DNA of 64,000 bases from Lactiplantibacillus modestisalitolerans (GCF_005405425.1 NZ_BJEA01000016.1:25196-89195), one strand, 5' to 3'. Shown: positions 1 to 9,514, numbered from the stretch's first letter. Made by a program: numbers and translations. Notes: generated by a model from the sequence alone, not told the origin.

Positions 1-21
1 TACCATTCAGGAGGTTAAATC

Positions 22-939
22 ATGATTTATACCATTACCGTCAATCCATCGATTGATTACGTGGTGCAACTCCCCCACATGGCACTCGGTAGCGTGAACC
101 GCTTAGCGCACACTGCTAAATTGCCTGGTGGTAAGGGAATCAACGTTTCACAAATTTTAAACGACTTAGAACAGCCGAACCGCGCCCTCGGGTTCATCGG
201 TGGTTTTACGGGTGATTTCATTCATACCGCTTTAAAGGCGAAGGGGTTGGATTGCCACTTCACACAAATTGCGGATGATACCCGCATCAACGTCAAGATT
301 CACGCCGACGAAGAAACCGAATTAAACGGGGCCGGCCCTGATATCACCGCTAACGAAATCGACCAATTCTATCAAGAATTAGCCGGGTTAACCCCCGACG
401 ACGTTGTCGTAATGTCCGGTAGTCTCGCACCCAGTCTTCCCGATAGTTTCTATTATGATATTATTCAAAAAGTGGAAGCAGCTGGCGCGAACTTTGTGAT
501 TGACACGACTGGTGAAGCCCTCAAAAAGACACTTCCTAGCCATCCGTTGGTCGTTAAACCCAATAACCATGAATTAGCTGATTACTACCACACGACCTTT
601 AATAATCAAGCCGACATCATTGCGGCTGGTAAACGGATGCTCGCTGAAGGGGCTCAACACGTTTTAATTTCAATGGCCGGTGACGGTGGTTTATTAATTA
701 CACCAGACGCCGTTTACTTCAGCCCTGCCCCTAAGGGAACCGTCATCAATTCAGTTGGTGCTGGTGACTCAATGATTGGTGGCTTTGTTGGTACTTTTGC
801 TAAGACGCACGACGCCGTTGAGAGTTTCCGTTACGGCTTAGCTTGCGGTTCCGCAACCGCCTTCTCAGAAGACATTGCCACCCGCGCTAAGATCGATGAA
901 ATTTTACCGCTCATTAAGATTGAACAATTAACAAACTAA
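22..939 (+). CDS. fruK: 1-phosphofructokinase
   Basis: Phosphorylates fructose 1-phosphate to fructose 1,6-bisphosphate with ATP, in the cytosol, as the second step of PTS fructose use. The 305-residue protein has the PfkB/ribokinase layout: a sugar-binding GGKGINVS at residues 36-43 and the C-terminal NSVGAGDS at 243-250, whose Asp249 is the expected catalytic base. Length is normal for the family. The start follows an AGGAGG at positions 9-14. The fructose PTS permease gene begins 28 bases downstream, which separates this from tagatose-6-phosphate kinase (LacC), a close relative. A DeoR-type regulator (fruR) usually precedes it but would lie left of the window. Confidence 0.93.
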   Translation: MIYTITVNPSIDYVVQLPHMALGSVNRLAHTAKLPGGKGINVSQILNDLEQPNRALGFIGGFTGDFIHTALKAKGLDCHFTQIADDTRINVKIHADEETELNGAGPDITANEIDQFYQELAGLTPDDVVVMSGSLAPSLPDSFYYDIIQKVEAAGANFVIDTTGEALKKTLPSHPLVVKPNNHELADYYHTTFNNQADIIAAGKRMLAEGAQHVLISMAGDGGLLITPDAVYFSPAPKGTVINSVGAGDSMIGGFVGTFAKTHDAVESFRYGLACGSATAFSEDIATRAKIDEILPLIKIEQLTN

Positions 940-967
940 CATTTCCAGAAAGGACTGTTACCAGAAA

Positions 968-2932
968 ATGGATATCCGCGATTTACTATTAAAAGATGTC
1001 ATGATCATGGACATGCAAGCCACGACCAAGGACGAGGCCATTGATGAGTTAGTTCATAAGTATGCTGAACAAGGCGTCATCAACGACGAAGCCCTTTACA
1101 AGCAGGACATCATTAAGCGCGAAGCCGAATCAACGACCGGGATTGGTGATGGAATTGCCATGCCCCACGCTAAGGACAAGGCGGTTCAACGCGCCACCGT
1201 CATGTTCGCTAAGAGTAAAAACGGGGTTGACTTCAACGCCCTTGACGGCCAGCCGGTCCACCTCTTCTTCATGATTGCCGCTCCCGAAGGTGCGAACAAC
1301 ACCCATTTGGCTGCGTTAGCCGCCCTCTCGAGTTTACTGATCGACCCAACCTTGGTTGGAAAACTCAAAGAAGCGCAAACCCCTGAAGAAGTGCAACAAT
1401 TATTTGCCGACGCCCAAGCTGCGAAGGAAGAAAAGGATGCGAAGGATCAAGCAGCGCAAGCGGAAAAGAAAGCCGCTGAAAGTAGTGCTAAGGCTGATAC
1501 AAAACGTCCTTACATCGTTGGGGTCACCGCTTGTCCTAACGGGATTGCCCACACCTACATGGCCGAAGCCGCGCTAATCAAAGCTGGTGAGGCCGCTGGG
1601 GTTGATATTAAAATTGAAACGAACGGTTCTGAAGGGGTCAAGCACCTCTTAACGACGGACGAAATTGCCAATGCCGACGGGGTTGTGATTGCCGCTGATA
1701 AAAAAGTCAAGATGGCCCGTTTCGATGGTAAGCACCTCGTTAACCGGCCCGTTATCGACGGAATCAACAAAGCCGATGATTTGATTCAGGAAGCCTTAAA
1801 TGGTAAAGCCCCCATCTATCACGATGCTGACGCTGGCGACGACGCCGACGACGCTGAGGGAAATTCAAACGGGAGCGTTTGGGGCGAAGTTTATAAAGAC
1901 CTGATGAACGGGATTTCCCACATGTTACCATTCGTTGTTGGTGGTGGGATCCTAATGGCCCTCTCCTTCATCATTGAACAATTTACGGGTGGCAAGAGTT
2001 TAGCCTTCACCTTCTTTAACCAGGCTGGGAACATGGCCTTCGCCTTCATGGTTCCCGTTTTGGCGGGTTACATTGCCGAATCGATTGGTGACCGCCCCGC
2101 GCTGATGCCCGGGTTCGTTGGTGGATTTATGGCCACCGTTTATACCGGTGCCTATGGTGGGGTCTACACCGCTTCAATCGCCGCTAACGCTAAGAGCCCA
2201 GCCGGCTTCTTAGGTGGGATTGCCGCCGGGTTCCTGGCTGGTTACATTACCGTTCTTTTGAAGAAGTGGACGAAGCACATTCCACAATCCTTAGACGGGA
2301 TGAAGCCAATGTTGATTTTCCCAATCTTGGGCTTGTTGATCATGGCCGCGTTAATGTTCTTTATCATTAACCCAATTTTCTCCGTCATCAACGAATGGAT
2401 TACCCACTTCCTGAACTCAATGGGTACTGGAAACGCCGTTATTCTTGGTTTAGTGCTCGGTGGGATGATGTCCATCGATATGGGTGGTCCTTTCAACAAG
2501 GCCGCTTACGTCTTCGCGACCGGGGCCTTCACGGCAACTAACGATGGGAACTTAATGGCCGCCGTAATGGCTGGTGGGATGGTTCCACCGTTGGCAACCG
2601 CGATTGCCACAGCCTTCTGGCCAAAGAAGTTTACGGACGACGAACGCAAAGCTGGGATTTCCAACTGGCTACTTGGGATTTCCTTCATTACTGAAGGTGC
2701 CATTCCATTCGCCACGGCCGACCCAGTGCACGTAATCGGTTCTAGTGTGATTGGGGCCGCCATTGCCGGTGGTTTAACCCAATTCTGGGGCGTTGCGGTT
2801 CCCGCACCCCACGGTGGTTTGTGGGTTTCACTCTTAGCAACGAACATCTGGGGCTACATCGCCGCGACGGTCATCGGTGCCGTCATTGCTGGTGTCATTC
2901 TTGGTCTTTGGAAACCTGCTAAGAAAGCTTAA
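968..2932 (+). CDS. fruA: Fructose PTS permease, EIIABC fused
   Basis: Imports fructose and phosphorylates it to fructose 1-phosphate, the substrate of the preceding kinase. Domains in order are: EIIA (about 1-150) with phospho-acceptor His67 in GIAMPHAK; an Ala/Lys-rich linker (about 150-178); EIIB with phospho-Cys189 in VTACPNGIAHTYMAE; an acidic linker near 290; and a membrane EIIC domain from about 305 to the end with repeated hydrophobic segments. The 654-residue length fits the three-domain fructose family. It forms an operon with fruK (28-base gap). A strong hairpin terminator follows directly at 2942. Confidence 0.95.
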   Translation: MDIRDLLLKDVMIMDMQATTKDEAIDELVHKYAEQGVINDEALYKQDIIKREAESTTGIGDGIAMPHAKDKAVQRATVMFAKSKNGVDFNALDGQPVHLFFMIAAPEGANNTHLAALAALSSLLIDPTLVGKLKEAQTPEEVQQLFADAQAAKEEKDAKDQAAQAEKKAAESSAKADTKRPYIVGVTACPNGIAHTYMAEAALIKAGEAAGVDIKIETNGSEGVKHLLTTDEIANADGVVIAADKKVKMARFDGKHLVNRPVIDGINKADDLIQEALNGKAPIYHDADAGDDADDAEGNSNGSVWGEVYKDLMNGISHMLPFVVGGGILMALSFIIEQFTGGKSLAFTFFNQAGNMAFAFMVPVLAGYIAESIGDRPALMPGFVGGFMATVYTGAYGGVYTASIAANAKSPAGFLGGIAAGFLAGYITVLLKKWTKHIPQSLDGMKPMLIFPILGLLIMAALMFFIINPIFSVINEWITHFLNSMGTGNAVILGLVLGGMMSIDMGGPFNKAAYVFATGAFTATNDGNLMAAVMAGGMVPPLATAIATAFWPKKFTDDERKAGISNWLLGISFITEGAIPFATADPVHVIGSSVIGAAIAGGLTQFWGVAVPAPHGGLWVSLLATNIWGYIAATVIGAVIAGVILGLWKPAKKA

Positions 2933-2941
2933 TTTAATTTC

Positions 2942-2976
2942 AAAAAACGACGACTCTTCGGAGCCGTCGTTTTTTC
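2942..2976 (+). terminator. Rho-independent terminator of fruKA
   Basis: The stem AAAAAACGACG/CGTCGTTTTTT surrounds a CTCTTCGGAG core and is followed by a run of T. The last eight bases (2969-2976, GTTTTTTC) are the left copy of a target duplication made by the element inserted immediately after. Confidence 0.9.
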
Positions 2977-3357
2977 GGCTCTATACCACTTGGCGTTGAG
3001 GTTGCCGCCAGCAGCGGGTGTAACCGGGTGGCTGGAACACTGCGGGCATCGATTTGAGCTCACTCAGAAAACCACTGAGCAATCTCAAATTCGAGCCTTA
3101 TTCTAAGCCGGAAGCACCCCACTTCCGGCCAAGAATAATTTCGCAGTTGAGCCATGGTTACACCCGTTGCTGGCTAGACTGGCTTTTATATTGAGTCTCA
3201 CGGGTTACGCTAGTAAGTCTTAATTAATGAAGCCGATTCCGCAGAACGGTTACTAAACATAACGTAATCTTGCTTGCTATTTTGCTAGTCTCAACGAATT
3301 GATTGAAAATTCAATTGGCAGCCTTCATAGCAAATCAGCACCAAATATCATAGACCC
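2977..3357 (+). mobile_element. Non-autonomous insertion element (MITE-like), copy A
   Basis: This 381-bp non-coding element is bounded by GGCTCTATAC on the left and ATATCATAGACCC on the right, whose complement starts GGGTCTAT. The two ends form an imperfect inverted repeat matching at about 16 of 23 positions. A perfect 8-bp duplication, GTTTTTTC, flanks it at 2969-2976 and 3358-3365. It carries no transposase. Copy B at 28623-29004 is its reverse complement and about 92% identical by hand alignment. Inside are long pairing arms (3007-3025 with 3156-3174, 18 of 19 matching) that enclose two hairpins (3049-3094 and 3098-3138). The 8-bp duplication and GG-start ends suggest mobilisation by an ISL3-family transposase; that family assignment is inference. 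Confidence 0.88.
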
Positions 3358-3409
3358 GTTTTTTCTTTGTGCACAAACAAGTTATTATCTAAAACCGCAA
3401 TCAAACGGG

Positions 3410-3415
3410 TATAAT
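3410..3415 (+). promoter_or_regulatory. Possible -10 box for the phosphoesterase gene
   Basis: A perfect TATAAT lies 40 bases upstream of the chosen start at 3455 and 45 bases outside the right duplication of element A. No convincing -35 box is seen at the right distance, so this is tentative. Confidence 0.4.
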
Positions 3416-3454
3416 GAAATTATTAATTCATTTATAGAACCGAGACGATTAACG

Positions 3455-4777
3455 ATGACCAATAAGTTCAAAACGCCCCTACTAGTATTAGCACTCAGTT
3501 GTGTTTTATTACTGGGAGCTTGTCAAAAAAAGTCCGCTAAGCAGACCACTCCCGTTCAGGGGCGCACCCTAACGGCAATGGTGATTAGCGACGACCACGT
3601 TATTGCACCAAGCTTACACGATAACGGCTCATCTTTTCAGACCTACGCCGAAAATGACGGCGGCGCCGATTTAAAGTATAGCGCTACGATCTTCAAAGCT
3701 TTTATTGAAAAGGCCCTTCAAACGCACCCGGACGTGTTACTGATTTCGGGCGACATTACCAATAACGGCGAAAAAGCGAGTCACGAGTACGTCGCTCGCC
3801 AGTTAAAGCGCTTACATAGACAAGGGATTCGGGTTTACGTCGTCCCGGGTAATCACGATATTAATAATCCCCTTACCCGCCGCTTCAAAGGCAAACACCA
3901 GTACGAGGCCAGCGGAGTTGGACCCGAAGAGTTTACCAAAATTTACAAACAGGCGGGTTACGGGCAAGCCGCCGAAACCGATCCTAACTCATTAAGTTAC
4001 CTTGCCAAGCCCAGTGCTAAAACCTGGTTTCTCATGCTTAATTCAGCGATTTATCGTGGGAACTACCAACAAGGTAGCTCCACGGTCGGCGGCGGTTTAA
4101 CTGACGGCACCCTTAAGTGGGTCGCCAAGATTGGTAAACAGGCTAAAAAGCAAGGCGCCACCGTTATCCCGGTACTGCACCATAACACGATGGATCACAT
4201 GATGATTCATCAGGACTACACGATTGGCTACGCGGAACAGGTTCGCGACGTTTTCACCAAGGCGGGGATCAAGCTAGCACTAACCGGCCACATTCACGCG
4301 CAGAACATTGCCAGTCAGCAGGTCAACGGTCAAACACTGACCGACATCGCGAGCGGCTCCCTCATTATTGGCTCACACTACTACGGGACCCTTAAAATTG
4401 ACCAGAAAACCGGGCGCGCGGACTACCACGCTACGCCGTTAGACGTTTCAGGCTATCTGCAGCGTACCCAGGATGCGGCAGCAGCCCGGGCCTTTAAAAA
4501 GTATGATCACCACGTACTCTACGCCGCCGGGTACAACGCGGCCATCGCCCAACTTTACGAAACACGGGACGAAAACCACCTGACGACCAAGCAGGTCCAG
4601 CAACTGGCCGCCGGAATGGGGCAAGCCAACATTGCCATGTTCCGCGGAACGCCCCCGGAACGGTCCGCCGCCATCCGAGCCTGGGAAAAGCAACCCGCGT
4701 CCACGAGTTTACGCACCCTAATTCTCCGAACCCTTGAACTACGCGGTAATCTCAGCTGGTCAGGTGCCGTCCGCTAA
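3455..4777 (+). CDS. Lipoprotein metallophosphoesterase
   Basis: A secreted, lipid-anchored calcineurin-like phosphoesterase; the substrate cannot be told from sequence. The signal peptide ends in the lipobox LGAC at about residues 22-25. The metal-binding set is complete: SDDH, GDITNNGEK, PGNHDIN, HHNTMDH and GHIHAQN. The frame is open upstream to a TTG at 3299, but those 52 codons start inside mobile element A and would bury the signal peptide. The ATG at 3455 gives a proper lipoprotein start of 440 residues, although its ribosome site is weak. It is a single gene followed by a shared terminator with uvrC. A phosphodiesterase or nucleotidase role is possible but unproven. Confidence 0.88.
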   Translation: MTNKFKTPLLVLALSCVLLLGACQKKSAKQTTPVQGRTLTAMVISDDHVIAPSLHDNGSSFQTYAENDGGADLKYSATIFKAFIEKALQTHPDVLLISGDITNNGEKASHEYVARQLKRLHRQGIRVYVVPGNHDINNPLTRRFKGKHQYEASGVGPEEFTKIYKQAGYGQAAETDPNSLSYLAKPSAKTWFLMLNSAIYRGNYQQGSSTVGGGLTDGTLKWVAKIGKQAKKQGATVIPVLHHNTMDHMMIHQDYTIGYAEQVRDVFTKAGIKLALTGHIHAQNIASQQVNGQTLTDIASGSLIIGSHYYGTLKIDQKTGRADYHATPLDVSGYLQRTQDAAAARAFKKYDHHVLYAAGYNAAIAQLYETRDENHLTTKQVQQLAAGMGQANIAMFRGTPPERSAAIRAWEKQPASTSLRTLILRTLELRGNLSWSGAVR

Positions 4778-4818
4778 CCTAATAATTTTATTCAAGCTGC
4801 ACAACAAAACCCACTCAA

Positions 4819-4862
4819 AAAGCCCACTCAAAGGTCACTTGCACTTTGAGTGGGCTTCTTTT
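4819..4862. terminator. Bidirectional terminator between phosphoesterase gene and uvrC
   Basis: The inverted repeat AAGCCCACTCAAAG/CTTTGAGTGGGCTT has A-rich sequence on its left and T-rich sequence on its right, so it can end transcription from both converging genes. Confidence 0.88.
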
Positions 4863-6675
4863 ACGTGGCGCCCTTCTGATAATGTTTCGGTGTAACCCCC
4901 GCACCCGCTAACGAAAATTTAACGGTCTGGGCTACGTTTTTAGAGATTCCTAGTTTTTGCATCTCTTCGATCGACGCTGCCGCAATCTTGGTCATTGAAC
5001 CAAATTTTCGTAACAATTTATTACGCGTCTTCGGACCAACGCCCGGAATCTCGTCCAACCGCGAACTGAGGGAATGCTTCGTGTGTACTTGCCGGTGGAA
5101 CGTAATGGCAAACCGGTGCACTTCGTCTTGAATCCGCTGCAGCAGGTAAAAGCCCTGACTCTTTGGATCGAGGTGAAGGTGCTGATCACCTGCCGACTTT
5201 AATAAGTCCGCCGTCTTATGGTGTTCATTTTTAACCATGGCTGCGACCGGCGTATGGATGTCTAATTCATTTTCAAGCACATCCTTCGCCGCTTCTAATT
5301 GAATTTCGCCCCCGTCCATGAGAATCAAGTCGGGTAAGGCCGCGTGCTCCTTTAATATCCGCGTATAGCGCCGGCGAATGACTTCCCGCGTCGACGCCGC
5401 TTCATCCGCATGGTCAACGGTTTTTAGTTTATACTTCCGGTACAGCTTTTTATTCGGCTGACCGTCCGTAAATACCACCATCGCAGAAACTAAGTCGGCT
5501 CCTTGAATATGCGAGTGGTCGAACGCTTCAATTTTATGGCCCGCCGGAATCCCAAGCGCATCAGTCAATTCCTTCATCGCCCCGGTCGTCTTCCACTCAT
5601 CTAATTCTAACAGGCGGAACTTTTCTTCCAGTACCAACTGCGCATTTTTTTGCGCCATTTCTAATAGGTCGCGTTTCTGCCCCCGTTGTGGCGTACGGAC
5701 GGGAATCCCCAAAATATCACTAAGTACCTGTTTATCCAGACCAGCTGGAACTAGGACTTCCCGCGGTAATACGTTGTTTTTACGGTTATAGAATTGGAGA
5801 ATAAAGCTCGTAATTTCTTCTTCGGCCGTTGAAACAACCGGGAACAGCCGCTTTTCACGTTTCATCAATCGTGCTTGCCGAATAAAGAATACTTGAATCG
5901 ACAACCAACCCTTATCCATGTAAAAGTTGAATAAGTCGCGCGGCGTATGGTCATTTGAAATGATCTTTTGCTTTTCAACCGTCATTTCAATATACGTTAA
6001 TTGGTCCCGCAACTCAGCTGCCCGTTCAAATTCTAAGTTGGCGGCCGCGGTTTCCATCCGTTTCGTTAGTTGCCGCTTAACGGTCGCAACGTGACCGTTA
6101 AGAAACGACTTAATCCGCTCAATTTGGGCCGCATACTCCGCTTCCGGAACGGTTTTGAAGCAGGCCCCTAAACACTGGCCCATGTGGTAATACAGGCAAG
6201 GCCGGTTCTGAAAACCGTGGCAGCGGCGCAGGGGATAAACCTTCTGAATAAAGTTAACCGTTTCTTGGGCGGCATAGACGTTCGGATACGGACCAAAGTA
6301 GTAGCCGCCGTCCTTCCGCACGTCACTGACGATCAATATTTGCGGGTCGCGTTCGTGAGTAATTTTAATGTAGGGGTAGCCGGTCCCCTTCTTCAACTTA
6401 ATGTTGAAATACGGCTGATGCTTTTGAATTAGCGTAATTTCTAACAGAAAAGCTTCCTTATCCGTTGAAGTGACGATAAATTCAAAGTCCGCAATTTCCG
6501 AAACCAGCCGGGCCGTTTTCCCGGTATGGCTACTCTTAAAATAGGAGCGTACCCGGTTCTTCAAATTTTTTGCTTTCCCAACATAAATAATCTGACTATT
6601 TAAATTTTTCATTAAGTAGCATCCCGGTAAATCGGGTAACAAACTTAACTTATGTTCAATATGTGGTGACGCCAC
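4861..6675 (-). CDS. uvrC: Excinuclease ABC subunit C
   Basis: Makes both incisions around bulky DNA lesions in nucleotide excision repair, acting with UvrAB. The 604-residue protein has an N-terminal GIY-YIG nuclease (GCYLM...IIYVGKAKNLKNR near residues 18-43), a UVR motif (FERAAELRDQL near 216), an RNase H-like second nuclease domain (HSHIQG near 382) and C-terminal helix-hairpin-helix motifs (IPGVGPKTR near 555). Length and order match the family. It stands alone, 116 bases downstream of glnQ in the same direction, after a glnQ terminator, and converges on the phosphoesterase gene. Confidence 0.96.
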   Translation of the reverse strand: MASPHIEHKLSLLPDLPGCYLMKNLNSQIIYVGKAKNLKNRVRSYFKSSHTGKTARLVSEIADFEFIVTSTDKEAFLLEITLIQKHQPYFNIKLKKGTGYPYIKITHERDPQILIVSDVRKDGGYYFGPYPNVYAAQETVNFIQKVYPLRRCHGFQNRPCLYYHMGQCLGACFKTVPEAEYAAQIERIKSFLNGHVATVKRQLTKRMETAAANLEFERAAELRDQLTYIEMTVEKQKIISNDHTPRDLFNFYMDKGWLSIQVFFIRQARLMKREKRLFPVVSTAEEEITSFILQFYNRKNNVLPREVLVPAGLDKQVLSDILGIPVRTPQRGQKRDLLEMAQKNAQLVLEEKFRLLELDEWKTTGAMKELTDALGIPAGHKIEAFDHSHIQGADLVSAMVVFTDGQPNKKLYRKYKLKTVDHADEAASTREVIRRRYTRILKEHAALPDLILMDGGEIQLEAAKDVLENELDIHTPVAAMVKNEHHKTADLLKSAGDQHLHLDPKSQGFYLLQRIQDEVHRFAITFHRQVHTKHSLSSRLDEIPGVGPKTRNKLLRKFGSMTKIAAASIEEMQKLGISKNVAQTVKFSLAGAGVTPKHYQKGAT

Positions 6676-6755
6676 CGTGCCCCCTCCTTCGTTTTTAACT
6701 TAGCTCTTCCAGTATACCGCCCGGCAGAGCCGGTCTCAAGCAATCCGCCTGATAC

Positions 6756-6784
6756 AAAAAAGAACCGGTCATATCGACCGGTTC
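6756..6784 (-). terminator. Terminator of the glnPH-glnQ operon
   Basis: The GAACCGGTC/GACCGGTTC hairpin at 6762-6784 is followed, reading the minus strand, by a run of six T. Confidence 0.88.
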
Positions 6785-6791
6785 CTTAGGA

Positions 6792-7532
6792 CTACATAAT
6801 AATTTTGGATAAGAAATCTTTAGCCCGCTCAGTTTGCGGATGATTAAAGAATTCATCAGGCGTGTTATTTTCCTGAATGTACCCGTCGGCCATAAACCAC
6901 ACCCGATCGGCTACTTCCTTGGCAAAGCCCATTTCGTGAGTAACGACGACCATCGTCATCCCTTCTTGAGCTAACTCTTGCATAACGTTAAGCACTTCGC
7001 CAACCATTTCAGGATCCAACGCGGACGTCGGTTCATCAAAGAGCATCACTTCAGGGTTCATTGCTAAGGCCCGCGCAATGGCGACCCGTTGCGCTTGCCC
7101 ACCAGATAAGCTGGCCGGAAAGGCCTCGGCGTGATCCTCCAAGCCAACCCGTTGCAATAATTCATGTGCTGTCTTGGTCGCTTCTGCGTCTGCGACCCCT
7201 TTAACCTTCATTGGGGCCAGTTTAATGTTTTCGAGCACCGTCATGTTTGGGAACAAGTTAAAGCTTTGGAAAACCATCCCCATTTTTTCCCGTAACGAAT
7301 CTACACTCTTCGAATCCAAGCTGGTTAAATCTTGGCCCTCAAACGCAACCTTGCCACTCGTGGGGGTCTCTAATAAGTTCAAGCAGCGCAGGAAGGTACT
7401 CTTCCCACCACCGGAAGGCCCGATGACCACGATCACCTGACCGGGTTCAACCTTTTCCGTAATATCTTTTAAAACGTGGTTATCGCCAAAACTTTTTGCC
7501 AGCGATTCAACCTCGATAACTGGTTTAGTCAT
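6792..7532 (-). CDS. glnQ: Polar amino acid ABC transporter ATPase
   Basis: ATP-hydrolysing subunit that drives uptake of glutamine or a similar polar amino acid through the fused permease encoded just upstream. Visible motifs in the 246 residues are Walker [10 protein letters not shown] (38-46), signature [15 protein letters not shown], Walker [15 protein letters not shown] and the switch His in VVVTHEM. Its start overlaps the 3' end of the permease gene by 8 bases, so the two are translationally coupled. The exact substrate (glutamine, glutamate, cystine or arginine) cannot be read from sequence; glutamine is the default for this arrangement. Confidence 0.9.
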   Translation of the reverse strand: MTKPVIEVESLAKSFGDNHVLKDITEKVEPGQVIVVIGPSGGGKSTFLRCLNLLETPTSGKVAFEGQDLTSLDSKSVDSLREKMGMVFQSFNLFPNMTVLENIKLAPMKVKGVADAEATKTAHELLQRVGLEDHAEAFPASLSGGQAQRVAIARALAMNPEVMLFDEPTSALDPEMVGEVLNVMQELAQEGMTMVVVTHEMGFAKEVADRVWFMADGYIQENNTPDEFFNHPQTERAKDFLSKIIM

Positions 7533-9003
7533 GTTGCATTCTCCTTTCGAAGTAGTTCAAGATCCGTGACGCCGTAAAGGTCATAATGAAGTAGAGCACC
7601 ATGATAACAACGATTGGTGCAACCCCCCGGTACGTATCCGAACGAACGATGTTACTTTGATAGATTAATTCGGTAACCCCAATTATCGAGACAATCGAAC
7701 TATCCTTAATCAAGGTAATAAATTCATTCCCAAGTGACGGCCAAATATTCTTCAACGCTTGTGGTAGGACAACGTAGCGCATCGTTGCGCCGTTTGACAT
7801 CCCGAGACTCCGCGCTGCTTCCGTTTGCCCGATGTTGACGGAATTAATCCCACCACGGATATATTCCGCAATGTAAGCTCCCGAGTTTAAGGAAATCGCA
7901 ATAATCCCGGAAGTTAACGCCGGTAAGTTGACGAAGAGCCCTAAGCCAAAGTAAACGAACATAACTTGAACCATCATTGGCGTCCCACGAATAAATTCAA
8001 CGTAGGCCGTCGCTAACCACCGAAGCGCGGTCTTGAAAGGATTGCCCTTGGCCATCCGAGCTAACGATAGTAAGATCCCTAAAATAAACCCAAAGAATAC
8101 GGAACAGATCGTAATAATCAGCGTATATTCAATCCCAGTTAGGAAGGCCTTCCAGTAATGCGTCATTGACGTATTAACAGTGTTGGTCTTCAAATACTTC
8201 CCAGCGGCTGGTAAATATTGCTTTTTGACCAGATTTTGTTTCTTGATACTATCAACCGTCTTATTAACTTCGTTAACCAAGCTGGTTGAACCTTTCCGAA
8301 ACGCAATCGCAGAACTGGTTGCATCCGAACTCAAATCAAAATTACTTGGAATGGCGGCTAATTGCTTGTTATTGGAAACGTAAGCTTCAGCGGAGGGCTT
8401 TTCCATCGCAACCCCGTCCAATTTATGACTTTGAAGTGCTAAAATCAAATCAGACTGCGACGTCATCCCCTTGGAAGTCGTTCCAACCGTTTGCTTCTTA
8501 ATCGCATTGTACTGGGTAGAACCAGTTTGCGCACCCAGCGTACCACCCTTAAATGAATCCTTATTCTTGTACTTGGCTAAGTCGGTCTTATTAATGACGA
8601 TACTGTACCCACCTTGGTAGTAGATATGAGTAAAGTCAACGTTCTTCCGCCGAGCTGGCGTTGGGTTCATCCCCGAAATAATCATGTCAACTTTACCAGT
8701 TTGTAGCGCAACTAGTAATGAATCAAACGACATCGATTTAACTTTCAGTTTAACCCCTAAATCCTTAGCAACTTTCTTCCCAATTTCAACGTCCATCCCA
8801 ACAACCTGACTCTTACCCTTCACGGTTGCCTGGAATTCGTACGGCGGATAATCGGGTGACGTCCCCATTACGAGGACCCCCTTCTTTTGAATCTTTTCTA
8901 ATGAGTCATCAGCGGCCTGTGCCGACTGGTTTTGACCTAACGGTACGACGGTCAACAACAGGGCAACAATAATGGCTAACACAATCCCAAATCTTTTTTT
9001 CAT
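7525..9003 (-). CDS. glnP: Fused substrate-binding protein/permease of amino acid ABC transporter
   Basis: One 492-residue chain joins a signal sequence (about 1-30), an extracellular solute-binding domain (about 38-265, starting [20 protein letters not shown]) and a membrane permease domain (about 280-490). The permease contains the EAA loop [33 protein letters not shown] motif near 410. This SBP-permease fusion (GlnPH type) is usual in lactic acid bacteria: it tethers the binding domain to the channel and works as a homodimer with GlnQ. Transcription starts from a good promoter at 9039-9067. Confidence 0.9.
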   Translation of the reverse strand: MKKRFGIVLAIIVALLLTVVPLGQNQSAQAADDSLEKIQKKGVLVMGTSPDYPPYEFQATVKGKSQVVGMDVEIGKKVAKDLGVKLKVKSMSFDSLLVALQTGKVDMIISGMNPTPARRKNVDFTHIYYQGGYSIVINKTDLAKYKNKDSFKGGTLGAQTGSTQYNAIKKQTVGTTSKGMTSQSDLILALQSHKLDGVAMEKPSAEAYVSNNKQLAAIPSNFDLSSDATSSAIAFRKGSTSLVNEVNKTVDSIKKQNLVKKQYLPAAGKYLKTNTVNTSMTHYWKAFLTGIEYTLIITICSVFFGFILGILLSLARMAKGNPFKTALRWLATAYVEFIRGTPMMVQVMFVYFGLGLFVNLPALTSGIIAISLNSGAYIAEYIRGGINSVNIGQTEAARSLGMSNGATMRYVVLPQALKNIWPSLGNEFITLIKDSSIVSIIGVTELIYQSNIVRSDTYRGVAPIVVIMVLYFIMTFTASRILNYFERRMQHD

Positions 9004-9038
9004 CGGCTTTCTCCTTGTCTTCTAATTTACAAGAATAA

Positions 9039-9067
9039 AGTATAGTCGCTTATGATTATTTATGCAA
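9039..9067 (-). promoter_or_regulatory. Sigma-A promoter of glnPH-glnQ
   Basis: On the minus strand, TTGCAT (9062-9067) and TATACT (9039-9044) are separated by 17 bases, 36 bases upstream of the start codon. Confidence 0.7.
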
Positions 9068-9153
9068 GTATTTTTGAAAATTTCTTTATTTTATACATAA
9101 AAAGACCATTTATGCAGCTTTTCGGGCCTTGTTTATGCACAAAAGACGAATAA

Positions 9154-9182
9154 CTGACAAAGCCGGTAAAATTTGCTATCAT
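9154..9182 (+). promoter_or_regulatory. Promoter of small gene at 9209
   Basis: CTGACA (9154-9159) and TATCAT (9177-9182) are separated by 17 bases, just ahead of a GAAAGGA ribosome site and the ATG at 9209. Confidence 0.6.
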
Positions 9183-9208
9183 TAGCTGGAAGCGAAAGGA
9201 ATGATACT

Positions 9209-9379
9209 ATGGGCTTAAAAGTACAACGTCAAGATAACTTAGACAAACTATTTGATAAATTTGCGATTGGTCCGGATGACCCCGATAAACTCACTACTAA
9301 GTCAATTCAAAAAACGATTGATGACCACGCTAAACAAAAAGCGGAACAGTCATCTAAGAACCAGCAACCTAAAAAATAA
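9209..9379 (+). CDS. Small acidic/basic hypothetical protein
   Basis: A 56-residue hydrophilic protein with no membrane segment and a Lys/Gln/Ser-rich tail. It has its own promoter, a GAAAGGA ribosome site 8 bases before the ATG and a strong terminator right after the stop, so it looks like a genuine single-gene unit. The opening (KVQRQDNLDKLFDKFAI) recalls the short SPJ_0845-like proteins common in lactobacilli and streptococci. I cannot confirm that match, and the function is unknown. An in-frame upstream start at 9173 lies inside the promoter and was not used. Confidence 0.7.
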   Translation: MGLKVQRQDNLDKLFDKFAIGPDDPDKLTTKSIQKTIDDHAKQKAEQSSKNQQPKK

Positions 9380-9435
9380 CGCAAAGCACGCGCCACAACG
9401 GTCAATTCGACCATTGTGGCGCGTGCTTTGCGTTT
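9378..9435 (+). terminator. Very long hairpin terminator
   Basis: The first 21 bases from 9378 (AACGCAAAGCACGCGCC onward) are the exact complement of those ending at 9434. The arms surround a 15-base centre that itself pairs weakly (GGTC/GACC). The stem is longer and more GC-rich than the other terminators here; only three T follow. It begins within the TAA stop of the small gene. Confidence 0.8.
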
Positions 9436-9514
9436 ATTGGTGAAACTAGTTTTACGGAACATCTACTAAATCAAGCTCAGCCTCCTTACCCGCTTATTCT
9501 GGCAAGCATCCTGA

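Noticed and set aside
3299..3454. N-terminal 52-codon extension of the lipoprotein phosphoesterase
   Set aside because: It begins inside mobile element A, has no ribosome site and would bury the lipoprotein signal peptide.
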